Shown here piece by piece: positions 55,297-64,000 of a DNA stretch of 64,000 bases (within the stretch, counting starts at the first letter, position 1; each line of letters opens with the position of its first letter). Position numbers and translations under genes: made by a program. The stretch is from Ahaetulla prasina (Eukaryota; Chordata; Lepidosauria; Squamata; Colubridae): positions 278,023,524 through 278,087,523 of the forward strand of contig NC_080540.1 of the NCBI RefSeq assembly GCF_028640845.1, given 5' to 3'. The notes beneath the pieces were generated by a model that saw nothing but the letters and a program-made list of their open reading frames with translations, had not been told where the DNA came from and searched no databases.

Positions 55297-55582
55297 CAGG
55301 GGTGAAATCCATTTTTTTTTACTACCAGTTCTGTGAGTGTGGCTTGGTGGGCGTGGCAGGGGAAGGATACTGCAAAATCCCTATTCTCACCCCACTCCTG
55401 GGGGAAGGATACTGCAAAATCCCCATTCCATCCCCACTCCTGGAAGAAAGATATTGCAAAATCTCCATTCCCACCCCACTTTGGGACCAGCCAGAGGTGG
55501 TATTTGCCGGTTCTCTGAATTACTTAAACTTTCTGCTACCAGTTCTCCAGAACCTGTCAGAATCTGCTGGATTTCACCCCTG
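55297..55582. mobile_element. hAT MITE, 286 bp
   Basis: Perfect termini CAGGGGTGAAATCCA / TGGATTTCACCCCTG; perfect 8-bp target duplication GTTTAGGG (55289-55296, 55583-55590). The interior has three GGAAGGATACTGCAAAATCC-like tandem modules. Confidence 0.97.
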
Positions 55583-56407
55583 GTTTAGGGCACAGACTTT
55601 TTTTATTAACTCTTTCATTGCCAAACTTAAGTATTTTTTTTTTCTAATTCTCCTGATCTGTTAGTATGTTCCACATTAACATGTATTATTTAAAATGTTT
55701 TATTTGGCCAGGTGGAGTGACTAAAATTTAAAAGTTTGGTTTGAAGGTGCTACGTTTGTTTCCGTCTGGTGTGAGAGAGTTTTGCTTCTGTTGAGTTGCA
55801 CCATTGTACAACTCTAATCTAGCCCTTACTTAATAGAAGTTAGCATTTCTTGCAGATATTCCAGTCCACCTTTGCTATTTTCTCACGTCATCGTTTGTCT
55901 TTTGTCTATGCAATCTTGCAGCAGCTAACTAGGTGAGCCACTGTTTCTTTAGCTTTTTTGCAGAGGCAGCATTTGCTCCCTATTACTGTCTTCTCAGTTT
56001 TGACTTTATATGCATCTGTTCTTACGGCATGGTCTTATGCAGCTAGAATCAGGTCCTCTGTCTCTTATTTCAACTTTCCTGCTCTTAGTCATTGCTAGGG
56101 CTTGTTGCTATCTGCTGTGCCTGCTACTTTTTTATGTACTGGCTATGTAATACTTTAGCTTGCCATTTCTCTTTTCTCTTCATCATCTGGTCTTTTTTTA
56201 TAGGCCGGTTTGGTCTCTCCGGTACTCAATAAGCCATCATAGGTACTAGCTTCACCGCATCTTCTTCACTGTTCTTTAGATATACTTCCAATATCCTTTG
56301 TTCTTTTCCAACTGTCTAGCATACTTGTAACATTCCAGTCCACCTATTTTCCATGGTAAATAGAGTTTATCAACACTGATGTATGGATGAAGGGAATGAT
56401 TCAATGT

Positions 56408-56449
56408 ACCAGCCTGCGCTATTCACCGGCCCTTAAAAAAAAAAAAAAA
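56408..56449 (+). mobile_element. 42-bp SINE-head fragment with poly(A)
   Basis: ACCAGCCTGCGCTATTCACC, GGCCCTT then a run of A, flanked by the 9-bp direct repeat ATTCAATGT (56399-56407, 56450-56458). The unique part matches 10078-10107, the antisense of a SINE tRNA-like head. Confidence 0.7.
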
Positions 56450-56854
56450 ATTCAATGTCATTGTCATTTTTCTTATTTTCCTATCAAAGGCTTTTAGTTT
56501 TGCTTGAGTCCTGTCAATTATTCCAGATATAGAATTCGATATTGTGTGTCTAATGACCGGAATTGTCCAGATGCTAATTGCCTTGATGGTATTTCCTCCA
56601 CTGAGTTTGAACTTTAAGATTTTCTTGACTCTCCTGATGTAGTCTCATCTAATTTTCTTGACTATAGTGAGTTGATGTTGTCCGCTTGAAGGATGCCTAT
56701 CTTCATAGTGATCATCTTCATCCAGATTTTTGATGTTATTTCCATAGGACATCTTGATTCCTTCAATTTTTACTATATTTCCCCTGTTTATGATGAAGGT
56801 GGCATATTTGTCCAGTCCAAAATTCATTGCAATATCTTGGTATCGAGAAGCATC

Positions 56855-57072
56855 CAAGCTGGCCGGAAAGTGGGCTCAGGTACAGAGTTAATCTGGAGTC
56901 ACTGAACAACCAGCAAAGGGCTAGGACTAACCTCCCCCCCCCCCCGAATTCCTTGGAGTCCTATCTATTTCTTCCCAAGAGAAGGCTGCCCCAGTCTGGA
57001 GATTCCTGTATTATAGGCAGAACATAATAAAGTAGTTAGCTTGGAATCTGCATCTGTGGGTTTGGTTGTTCA
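56855..57072. mobile_element. 218-bp insert of unknown family in the R4 LINE
   Basis: The R4 reading is interrupted between CATC (56851-56854) and CATC (57073-57076). The insert has a C12 run and, on +, AATAAAGTAG about 45 bases before its end, so it may be a solo LTR. Termini do not show clean TG/CA. Confidence 0.55.
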
Positions 57073-58017
57073 CATCTGACACTTGGATGTATATACAAAC
57101 AGTGTTGAGCAGAGATTCCATACTCTGCTCAACGCTGTTGAGTATTTTTCCATACAGCTTCAGATTGTCCATGTAAAGGAGTTAGGATAGCCTGGCAGAT
57201 ATTTTTGATCTTTGATAGCCATGGTCTGACTTGTTCAACATTGTTGACAGAGGAATCAGTGCAATTACAAACAGGAGTGGGAGAGTGAGTCTCCTTGAAA
57301 GATCCTCTCTTGATGTTAATCTCTCTCAGTCTGTCACCATTGACCAACAACTATGTCTTCCATTCTGCCATTGATCTTTGCACAAAACTGCTGATGTTTC
57401 TACTGACTCCTATTATGTTTAGGCATGTGATGATCAAATAATGTGCCAGAGAATCAAATGCTTTCTTGTAATCAACCCAAGTTACCTTCAAGTTGGTCTT
57501 CCTTCTCTTGCAGTTTTCCAAAATCATCTTGTCAACCTGTTCCTGTACTATTTGGTCAGCTACCTTTCTGCTCGAGTGCAAAGTTTGTTTTCAACAAGAT
57601 ACTAGATACTGTTGAACTGTATCAATTAGCAATTTGAAAGTTGTTGGTAAGCCAGTAATTGGCCTGTAGTTGCCTGATGCTGCCACTTTTGCTGTATCCT
57701 TCATTATGAGGTAGATTTTGGCAGATGTTAACCAATCTTCAATTTCACCTCCTTGCAGTATGTGGTTAAACTGCTTGGCAATGAGTGGCTATAGACCAGT
57801 CAGATGTTTCAACTAAAAACCATGCAGTTCATGTTCACATGGTGCAAACCAATTCTTGATCTTCCTCATCTTTTTCTCTACCTTTTTTATTTCTAGTGCT
57901 TCCTTAATCTTTCTTGTTTCTAGGTGCTATTTCTTGATCAGCTATTCTTTGGTCTTCTTATTCTTGTTATTTTTTTCATCTGTTTTAGTTTGCTTGATCT
58001 CAGCATTTATAATTCCT

Positions 58018-58205
58018 ATTTACCATTCCTAAGAGGTCTGTAAGGGGCGTGCATAGGCGCACCAGCATGCCTACCGTCCCTGTCCTAATGTTTTCTTTTA
58101 TTCATATCCTTTTCATGTATTTATAATTATGTTTACACTTGTATCTGTCATAAAATACATGCTTGACGAAATAAAATAAATAAATAAAAATAAAATAAGT
58201 AAATA
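58018..58205 (+). mobile_element. CR1/L2-group LINE 3' UTR
   Basis: TACCATTCCTAAGAGGTCTG, AAGGGGCGTGCATAGG and an AAATAAATAAA tail; almost no coding left. Confidence 0.75.
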
Positions 58206-58699
58206 AAATGTTGATCTTATGTTCTTGCCTGATCTTTCATTTTGGCGGTGGACTGTTTGGCTTTTTTTCTTCTTTGATGATTTTGCATCCCGATATTCAG
58301 TCTTAACTGCAGCTGTGCTGTTGATTTGTTTCTTGCTGTAAGCTTATCATTTTTGTTATTATGGCTTGATTTCACAATACTCATTCAAACATTTGGGTAT
58401 TTATAAATTGCCTGCTTCTTTCTATCCTTTTTTCAGGCAGAACAACCTAGATTTACATTTTTTAATTTATTTTCCAATTCTAGTCATTGGTTTCAAACCT
58501 TCAAATCTGTGATCACTCTAGTCTATAGATCCCCTAACTGGTCACAAATTTGTCTAATGAAATTTAAAAGCAATTCTATATTATCGCTAATGTAGCTCTC
58601 TGAAAATAAAGATTTGTTGAAAAAATATTATGATTGAAAAACCAGTCTTTCTGATGCTGGAAAAAGTAATTTCATATACATAAGTACATATTTTGCAGT
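58206..58699 (+). other. Intronic, no repeat recognised
   Basis: A/T-rich; possibly more R4 flank, but no motif visible. Confidence 0.4.
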
Positions 58700-59215
58700 T
58701 TTTCACTAAAATAACAGAATAACTGAGTTGGAAGGGATTTTAAAGGTCTTCTTGGCCAATCCCTGCTCAGGCAGGAAACCATATACAATTTCAGACAAAT
58801 GTTATCCAATCTCTTCTTAAAAATTTGGAGCATCCACAACTTCTGGAGGCAAGTTGTTCTACTAATTAATTGTTCTAACTGTCAGGAAATTTCTCCTTAG
58901 TTCTAAATTGCTTCTCTCCTTGATTAGTTTCCATCCATTGCTTTTTGTCCTGCTTTCAGTTGCTTTGGAGAATAAGTTGATACCCTCTTCTTTGTAGCTG
59001 CTCCTTAGATATTGGAACACTGCTATCATGTCTCCCCTAGTGCTTCTTTTCATTAAGCTAGACATACCCAATTCCAGCAACGTTTCTTTATGTGTTTTAG
59101 CCTCCAGTCCCCTAATCATCTTTGTTGGTCTTCTCTGTATGCTTTCAAGAGACTCAAAATCTTCTTTACATCTTTTAATTTTTGTCAGAGATGCCAATAT
59201 AATAATTAGGGTGTC
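58700..59215 (-). mobile_element. CR1/L3-type LINE 3' fragment, older copy
   Basis: Minus-strand coding [53 protein letters not shown]; the 3' end is AACTGAGTTGGAAGGG and CCCTGCTCAGGCAGG. More diverged than 5849 and 52108. Confidence 0.82.
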
Positions 59216-59629
59216 CTTCTTTTCCCCCATTTGTCCTCTTTTCCAATTATCTGTCCCTTCCTTTGCCCATTCAGATATCTGGTAACCCAACTAGAAATCT
59301 CATGAGGTTGCCAAATATATGATTTCAGCATTGTCACCCTAAATCTTTTTTTCCTATTTTTGCTATAGTTATTGTTGGTCAACATGATATATACTGCTAA
59401 CCCCTGATATAGAACCATGTGTAATACTGTAAAAAAACACTGTAAAAAAGTGTGAATCAGAAGGGATCATCTCCCTTGTTAATTATTTTCCCCCCAAATA
59501 TTAGGAATGAAAGAATCTCTTACCTGGATTTCTGTAGTATCTAGTGAGTCTTAGAAATATCCAATTTTTTTCTTTCATTGTGAATTTGCAGTATTTTTTT
59601 AAAAAAAGTTTCTATAACTATATTGTGGA
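59216..59629 (+). other. Intronic, no repeat recognised
   Basis: No signal. Confidence 0.4.
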
Positions 59630-59635
59630 TATGCA

Positions 59636-59675
59636 TGTGTATGTATGTATGTATGTATGTATGTATGTATGTATG

Positions 59676-59726
<51 letters not shown>
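59636..59726. repeat. (ATGT)n and (TA)n microsatellite
   Basis: About ten GTAT/ATGT units then TA repeats, abutting the PLE inverted-repeat cluster. Confidence 0.95.
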
Positions 59727-59730
<4 letters not shown>

Positions 59731-60025
59731 AGGTCTTTGGTTATTCGGGTTTTCTCCCGCGTAAAATTGGAAGTGTCTTGGCGACGTGTCTTGGCGACTT
59801 CCAATTTTACGGGAGAAAACCCGAACAACCAAAGACCTATATATATATAACCTCAGAAAACATATATATATAACCTCAGAAAACATATATATATATATAT
59901 ATATATAACCTCAGAAAACATATATATATATATATATATATATGTTTTCTGAGGTTTTCACGGGTGTTTGTATATAGGTCTTTGGTTGTTCGGGTTTTCT
60001 CCCGTGTAAAATTGGAAGTGTCTTG

Positions 60026-60063
60026 GCGACGTTTCGACGAAGTCTCATTCGTCATCTTCAGGC
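60026..60063 (-). ncRNA. Hammerhead-like motif, PLE family B, best preserved core
   Basis: On the minus strand: CTGAAGA, T, GACGAA / TTCGTC helix II with TGAGAC loop, GAAAC, then GTC (a preferred cleavage triplet). Helix I is short (GC/GC). Confidence 0.52.
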
Positions 60064-60336
60064 TTCAGTTTCGTGCTTCTGGGAGACCAACCAAACCCCC
60101 ACCAAACAGGACACACCCCCATCCAATCAGAGCACAAAAAACCTCCATCCAATCAGAGCACAGCCAAGCTCCCACCCAATCAGTTCAAACCCCCACTAGC
60201 AGTTAAAAAGGAAGAAACAGCTGCATTCACACATTGCTCCCAGAAGCACGAAACTGAAGCCTGAAGATGACGAATGAGACTTAAACGTCGCCAAGACACT
60301 TCCAATTTTACGGGAGAAAACCCGAACAACCAAAGA

Positions 60337-60341
<5 letters not shown>

Positions 60342-60427
<86 letters not shown>
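60342..60427. repeat. (TA)n microsatellite, ~86 bp
   Basis: Pure AT dinucleotides between two divergent PLE tails; likely to extrude as a cruciform and to vary in length. Confidence 0.97.
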
Positions 60428-60432
<5 letters not shown>

Positions 60433-60511
60433 TTCTGAGGTTTTCACGGGTGTTTGTATGTAGGTCTTTGGTTGTTCGGGTTTTCTCCCGTGTAAAATTA
60501 GAAGTGTCTTG

Positions 60512-60548
60512 GCGACATTTCGACGAAGTCTCATTCGTCATCTTCAAG
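60512..60548 (-). ncRNA. Hammerhead-like motif, PLE family B
   Basis: Minus strand: TTGAAGATGACGAATGAGAC then TTCGTCGAAATGTCGCC: helix II intact, core CTGAAGA changed to TTGAAGA and GAAAC to GAAAT. Probably inactive. Confidence 0.45.
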
Positions 60549-61832
60549 CTTCAGCTTCGTGCTTCTGGGAGCAATGTGTGAATGCAGCTGTTTCTTCCTT
60601 TTTAACTGCTAGTGGGGGTTTGAACTGATTGGGTGGGAGCTTGGCTGTGCTCTGATTGGATGGAGGTTTTTTGTGCTCTGATTGGATGGGGGTGTGTCCT
60701 GTTTGGTGGGGGTTTGGTTGTGCTCAGATTAGTCTGAGTTGCAGGGGGATTTGAGCTTTTGAAACCCCAAAGACAAAATTGAGTTAGAAAATCAAGGAGT
60801 ATATGAAATCCCATGCACCGCCTACCCCACCACATACATCGGACAAACCAACAGAAGAATAAGTGCATGCATTGAAGAACACAAGAACTCAGTCAAAAAA
60901 GAGGAACCAACTTCTTCCCTGGTCCAACACCTTAAAGCCACAGGACACGATATTGACTTTAAAAAAACCATAACTATCGCCAAAACTGAACACTTTAACA
61001 ACAGAATAATCAGAGAAGCCATCGAGATAGAAAAACGCCCACACAGCATGAACAAATGAGATGATACCTCCCGCCTACCAGCCATTTGGAAACCCGCCCT
61101 TATTGACAAACGAGTCCCTAACACAAGGAATGACACCAGACCCACACTCACGAGGTCCACACAGGATGTCACCACCACACATCCACCCAGAAAGCAGACC
61201 CAAACCCACACTGATCAGGAAGCACGACCGAGGACCAGAAGCCAGACTGCAGCTGCAACATTAGCCATTTCAAACCCCTCCAATCCATACATACAGCAGA
61301 CAGACACCCACTATGAAGATGTAGCACGACCACAAACACGAAGCTAAACAACAGCAATGCAGCTCACCAGCTCAAATCCCCCTGCAACTCAGACTAATCT
61401 GAGCACAACCAAACCCCCACCCAAACAGGACACACCCCCAGCCAATCAGAGCACAAAAAAACCTCCATCCAATCAGAGCACAGCCAAGCTCCCACCCAAT
61501 CAGTTCAAACCCCCACTAGCAGTTAAAAAGGAAGAAACAGCTGCATTCACACATTGCTCCCAGAAGCACGAAGCTGAAGCCTATATTTCAGAGTTTCATT
61601 GTTTTCTGGAGTACAGGAAAGAATGAAAGCATGCATGAACATACACAAACTTTAATTATTAGAATATGGCCAGTTTATCCAAAACAGAAGTTATGCAAAA
61701 ACATAATGGATTAATCAACATCTGATTTGATAAAAATATGTGCCACGCAGACTGCAGAGCTAGAATAGCAATATGGAAAGGAATGGTGATGATGATTTCA
61801 TATACATTAAATATGTCTTGTTTCTGTTCCAG

Positions 61833-62013
61833 GTTCCAGCTCATCCAATTCAGCGGGTTTGCCTCCCCCACTTCCGCCACCCATTCATGCCACACAGTCT
61901 ACAGATTTATCATCACCTCCACCTCCTCCTCCACCTCCTCCAGGTTTCCGTCCATCAACACAAACTCCTGTTCTCCCCCCAAGGGGGAACATCCCATCCA
62001 GACCTGATTTCAG
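61833..62013 (+). CDS. FYB1: FYB1 second coding exon in the window: poly-proline segment
   Basis: Acceptor TTCTGTTCCAG ends at 61832; phase-1 entry joins G to GT TCC, giving GSSSSNSAGLPPPLPPPI, then ATQSTDLSS, nine consecutive prolines, GFRPSTQ and PVLPPRGNIPSRPDF. It ends in phase 2 after AG, before GTACAT at 62014. It aligns in position and composition with the SLPPPPPS...LPPRNI region of mammalian FYB1. PPPPPPG-type runs can bind profilin or SH3/EVH1 domains (inference). The distinct Ena/VASP FPPPP site of FYB1 lies further downstream and is outside the window. Confidence 0.9.
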
Positions 62014-62388
62014 GTACATAGTTGTGAATTATAGTCCCTCTTCCATATTTTCTTTTTTCTTAAAAATTGAGATGGATCTCTGTTCTTCTCATCACTGAAA
62101 CGTCTTCTCCAATGTGCTCATACTGAAGCCCATGAGTTTTGGTATTCATAAGAGGGAACTGCAATAAACAGCTACAATAAGCTATATACAGCAAAAAGTT
62201 ATGGTTGTTTCATAAAGATTTCTTAATCAAGATATACTTCACTAGGTTCACCCAACATGCTGAGCCATAAATAATGGTTTATGAAGCTACAACATGCCAA
62301 GCCAATATCAGACGAATTACATTATATATGAACTATTCTCTTGTGACAGTAAAAAGTTATTTTGGGAGAAGATTGTGCAAAAGCCAAT

Positions 62389-62459
<71 letters not shown>

Positions 62460-62479
62460 GATAGATTGATGATAGAGAT

Positions 62480-62551
<72 letters not shown>

Positions 62552-62592
62552 TTGATGATGGATGGATGGATGGATGGATGGATGGATGGATG

Positions 62593-62670
<78 letters not shown>

Positions 62671-63203
62671 GATGATAGATAGATAGATAGATTTACCATC
62701 TTTATTATTGTAAATATTTCAAGGTGACAAACGTATCTAATGTTCTTTCCTCCCATTTTCTGATGACAACAACCCTGTGAGGTGGGTTGGCTGTCAGAAT
62801 GACACTGGTCCAAAGTCACCCAACTGACTTTTATGCTAAGACAGAACTAGAACTCAAGGCCTCCTGATTTCAAATTGTCCTGTTTATGTATAAAATATAG
62901 TGCTGAGGACTGGATGGATCTTGTTTTAATGTGGCTATTATGGCAGGCAGAATTGTATTAAGCATAGCTTTTTCTAGCATGGAAATAATGTGGAAAATAA
63001 TCCTTGATCAAGTGCAATTGTTAAAAACTTCTTTGAAAAAAAACCACATTCTGTGATTAAAAACATAAAAAGAGATTGCAGAAATCTTAATTAAACCTTT
63101 CCCAATAAACTATAAAACAGAATGGACCTTCACTTAAAAAACAAAATATATTTCAATGGGCTTTCTTCTTTTTCTTAACAAATTCACTTTTGTTGTTTTG
63201 CAG
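62014..63203 (+). other. FYB1: FYB1 intron
   Basis: GTACAT donor to TTTTGCAG acceptor at 63203. Contains the GATA array; nothing else recognised. Confidence 0.85.
62389..62695. repeat. (GATA)n / (GATG)n array, ~300 bp
   Basis: Three GATA blocks (about 62389-62460, 62476-62550, 62593-62690) separated by short GATGATAG interruptions and a pure GATG block (62555-62593). GATA tetramers are the unit of the snake Bkm satellite. Long Ser-Ile-Tyr-Leu open frames over it are artefacts. Confidence 0.97.
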
Positions 63204-63253
63204 AGGCCAAGAAAATGAAGAAAATTATGATGATGTTGGATTTGGTTCAGAAG
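63204..63253 (+). CDS. FYB1: FYB1 short exon with YDDV motif
   Basis: Acceptor TTGTTTTGCAG ends at 63203; phase-2 entry completes AG-A (Arg), then GQENEENYDDVGFGSE, leaving phase 1 before GTAAGA at 63254. An acidic stretch with a tyrosine in EEN-Y-DDV context resembles FYB1 tyrosine motifs phosphorylated by Fyn that recruit SH2 domains. It corresponds in position to the EGETYEDI region before the basic/coiled segment of mammalian FYB1. At 50 bp it is easily missed by gene finders. Confidence 0.85.
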
Positions 63254-64000
63254 GTAAGATAACCTATTATCATGGACAGAGGACATGTATGGGATCCATA
63301 ACAAATGAGAAATAAGTCAGGACTTTGGGTTCAAATGTATTGACAATCAAACTCTATAAGCCAACTTCGATGTTCACGTCTGCAGTTACAAAAAATGTGA
63401 TATCTTAATACACTGTCTTCCTCATTCTAGGATGCTCTGACATGTGTGCTGTTTCTTTGGTTTCCTTGGGTATGACCTGTCCATTTAGAGATCACGAAGA
63501 AGGACCTACAGGGTCCATCTTCTACTTCAAGCTCTCCCATAGCTAAGTCTGTTTTCATATAGATTGAATAAACAGCATCAGAAACAGACTGAGTACCATG
63601 CAAATTGCCTAAATCTAGTCTTTTCCACTATGATGAAAAGATCCAAAATACATTTTCCAAAGGATTTTTGAAGCATGTAAAGTATATAAGATAAACAATA
63701 GTGTAATTAAAGATGAAGGGGATTTTCTGATTAAGTACAAAGATTAATACTCCATTGCAGCATTCATGTTACATAATAAGCTAACATTTGATTTAGAGGA
63801 AGCTTTCATAGAATTGTTGTGGAATAGATAAAGAGTATAAGAAGTATAATTAAAAAAAATAGTGTCATAGAATTGTATCACAAGTCCATGTCTCTGGGCA
63901 ATGTATGGAACATCTCAAAGCAGGTTAAAACAGACAGCATTGGCATGACATCATTGCTTATATAGACCCACCCACCCCAATTCCCTTCCTTCCCACCCTG
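63254..64000 (+). other. FYB1: FYB1 intron (continues past window)
   Basis: Starts GTAAGATAAC. No further exon or repeat recognised before the window end. Confidence 0.75.

Larger units (their letters stand above)
55735..58005 (-). mobile_element. R4/Dong-like LINE remnant, minus strand
   Basis: Decayed coding in consistent order on the minus strand: QVDKMILENCKRRKTNLKVT, WVDYKKAFDSLAHYLI (RT palm block with the first catalytic Asp), VNGDRLREINIKRGSF, MDNLKLYGKILN, DIAMNFGLDKYATFIINRG and, near 55930, an ETVAHLVSCC-like zinc-finger remnant. This block order, especially the HLVSxC motif, is that of R4/Dong LINEs. Stops and frameshifts throughout. Carries inserts at 56408-56449 and 56855-57072. 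Confidence 0.72.
59727..61590. mobile_element. PLE family B cluster with GIY-YIG fragment and inverted pseudo-LTRs
   Basis: The unit CTTTGGTTGTTCGGGTTTTC and its complement occur in alternating orientations: tail pieces at 59727-59840 (short inverted pair), 59945-60090 (minus), 60090-60340 (plus), 60430-60745 (minus) and 61360-61590 (plus). The last two are inverted repeats of about 230 bp flanking 60750-61350, which on + encodes KIELENQGVYEIPCTAYP, TTYIGQTNRRISACIEEHK, LKATGHDIDFKKT and IREAIEIEKRPHSMNK: the GIY-YIG endonuclease end of a Penelope-like element. TA repeats separate the copies. Confidence 0.82.
43893..61832 (+). other. FYB1: FYB1 intron 1 of the coding region (17.9 kb)
   Basis: Runs from GTGAGT at 43893 to TTCCAG at 61827-61832. 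It is largely transposable elements, listed separately. No additional FYB1-like exon was recognised, although a short alternative exon could be missed. Confidence 0.8.

Noticed and set aside
62322..62819. 165-codon frame of repeated SIYL
   Set aside because: Translation of the GATA array.

Overview
This is a vertebrate genomic window, most likely from a squamate reptile and probably a snake. The evidence is the repeat content: CR1/L3-type LINEs, a decayed L1, an R4-like LINE, Penelope-like elements (PLEs), tRNA-derived Sauria/ACA-type SINEs, a dense set of short hAT transposons, a Ty3/Gypsy element, and long GATA and AT microsatellites. The species call rests on repeat style only.

Two host genes are supported, both on the + strand. 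The 3' end of complement component C9 lies at 1-1680: end of the MACPF domain, an EGF-like exon, and a last exon encoding a C-terminal thrombospondin type-1 (TSP1) repeat that mammalian C9 lacks. The first part of FYB1 (ADAP/SLAP-130, a T-cell and platelet adaptor) occupies 42764 to the window end, with a large exon (42764-43892), a poly-proline exon (61833-62013) and a short tyrosine-motif exon (63204-63253). The order C9 then FYB1 in the same orientation matches human 5p13. C9 is a terminal complement pore protein and FYB1 an immune-cell scaffold; nothing here shows co-regulation.

The rest is intergenic or intronic DNA filled with mobile elements. 1.7-6.9 kb: SINE and PLE tails, a dead L1, a PLE hairpin, and a second PLE palindrome split by a CR1 copy. 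8.5-16.9 kb: a TA-flanked MITE, SINEs, LINE tails and two hAT copies. 18.1-22.7 kb: a full-length Ty3/Gypsy element with 191-bp LTRs and a 5-bp target duplication, LTRs nearly identical but coding region broken. 24.5-30.1 kb: a run of hAT elements, one inside another. 31-34 kb: LINE copies, a PLE tail and a CA/TA microsatellite. 37-38.4 kb: a PLE with a GIY-YIG remnant, split by a hAT element. 39-42.2 kb: hairpin hATs and CR1. Inside FYB1 intron 1 (43.9-61.8 kb): hATs, a Tc1/mariner carrying a CR1, a multi-level nest of LINEs and LTRs flanked by a ~134-bp duplication, PLEs, an R4-like LINE and a PLE inverted-repeat cluster.

The most notable points are hammerhead-ribozyme-like sequences in several PLE copies, with compensatory changes in helix II between copies; seventeen short hAT insertions with readable 8-bp target duplications, eleven with a central TA as expected for the Buster group; and the C9 C-terminal TSP1 repeat coupled with an extra cysteine in the EGF-like exon.
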